Origin: Candidatus Gallispira edinburgensis
GTDB lineage: Bacteria; Bacillota; Clostridia; Lachnospirales; CAG-274
Direction: 5' to 3'
DNA length: 64,000 nt
NCBI GenBank assembly: GCA_904395805.1
Contig: CAJFNV010000054.1
Coordinates: forward strand, 20,520-84,519
Shown: positions 63,900 through 64,000 of the stretch, piece by piece
How positions within the stretch are numbered: position 1 is the first letter of the stretch
Layout: every line of letters begins with the position of its first letter
Position numbers and translations under genes: made by a program
The notes under the pieces: generated by a model
Databases searched by the model: none
The model's input: the letters and a program-made list of their open reading frames with translations, nothing else
What the model was told of the DNA's origin: nothing

Positions 63900-64000
63900 T
63901 GCCTCCCTTCTAAGGGAAGTGCCCGAAGGGCGGAAGGTTTCTCTGCCTCTCTTCTAAGGGAAGGGGACCGCTTCTTCTCTTTTTGCCTCCCTTTTAAGGG
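63900..64000. repeat. Downstream R2 block, cut by the window end
   Basis: 101 bp visible, gap-free and 94/101 identical to 63232-63332. It begins directly after another GC-rich stretch (aaagggcagcggcagcgact). The repeat probably continues beyond the window. Confidence 0.9.

Overview
This window looks like a chromosomal stretch of a low-GC, strictly anaerobic Gram-positive gut bacterium of class Clostridia. Evidence includes genome-typical AGGAGG ribosome sites, AT-rich spacers with sigma-A promoters, [FeFe] hydrogenases, pyruvate formate-lyase, PASTA kinase/PP2C phosphatase, copper-amine-oxidase-like 'stalk' proteins and no outer-membrane genes. Large secreted pectin-degrading enzymes suggest a plant-polysaccharide user (pectinolytic Lachnospiraceae- or Monoglobus-like). 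The genus assignment is inference only. I saw no rRNA, tRNA, CRISPR array or transposase.

Layout. 1-7.2 kb (minus): the 5' three quarters of polA, then a four-gene unit (trxL-like ferredoxin, HydS-type sensory [FeFe] hydrogenase with PAS, SpoIIE-type phosphatase, group B [FeFe] hydrogenase) that looks like a hydrogen/redox-sensing cassette. 7.4-9.5 kb: nrdR and thrC, divergent. 9.6-17 kb (minus): a housekeeping operon rsmB-rlmN-prpC-prkC-rsgA-rpe-thiN plus an unlisted 47-aa membrane protein. 17-18.5 kb: plsC and a SHOCT-like/amphipathic repeat protein. 18.5-25.9 kb: a sucrose PTS locus, scrR then scrA-scrB-scrK-ptsH-ptsI, in which the general PTS proteins are embedded in the sugar operon and the HPr carries Arg at the position of regulatory Ser46. 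26-32.5 kb (minus): a stalk-domain protein, wecA/tagO-like, upp, rpiB, tsaC/sua5, SEC-C, radA. 32.7-34.6 kb: rsuA-type pseudouridine synthase and a secreted transglutaminase-like protein.

34.8-44.9 kb is a pectin locus: a secreted PL1-like pectate lyase, a 2029-aa secreted protein combining pectin methylesterase and rhamnogalacturonan acetylesterase-type SGNH domains, a 49-aa peptide coupled to it by a TAATG overlap, and a divergent MerR-family regulator. Promoters of both pectin transcription units have the 19-bp spacer and central dyad typical of MerR-controlled promoters, so the regulator and enzymes probably form one regulon. 44.9-58.6 kb: EamA transporter, acyltransferase, pepF, glgA, a lipoprotein hydrolase with a direct-repeat promoter, two tandem stalk-domain paralogues, yigZ, cvpA, a DUF5711-like protein, and murA.

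58.8-63.2 kb carries the most unusual system: a pyruvate formate-lyase whose catalytic core (684 aa) ends before the glycyl-radical domain. The radical domain (RVSGYAV) is a separate 79-aa protein two genes downstream. Between them lies a 75-aa protein that resembles the N-terminal docking part of the radical protein but replaces the radical loop with a Cys-rich tail. pflA and rsmG follow. The right end (61.4-61.75 kb and 63.2-64 kb) is rich in short dispersed repeats, and a DUF559 nuclease-like gene sits between two 101-bp near-identical direct repeats. One repeat copy at 55.5 kb is bracketed by a perfect 22-bp duplication of the end of the neighbouring gene, which suggests recent insertion.
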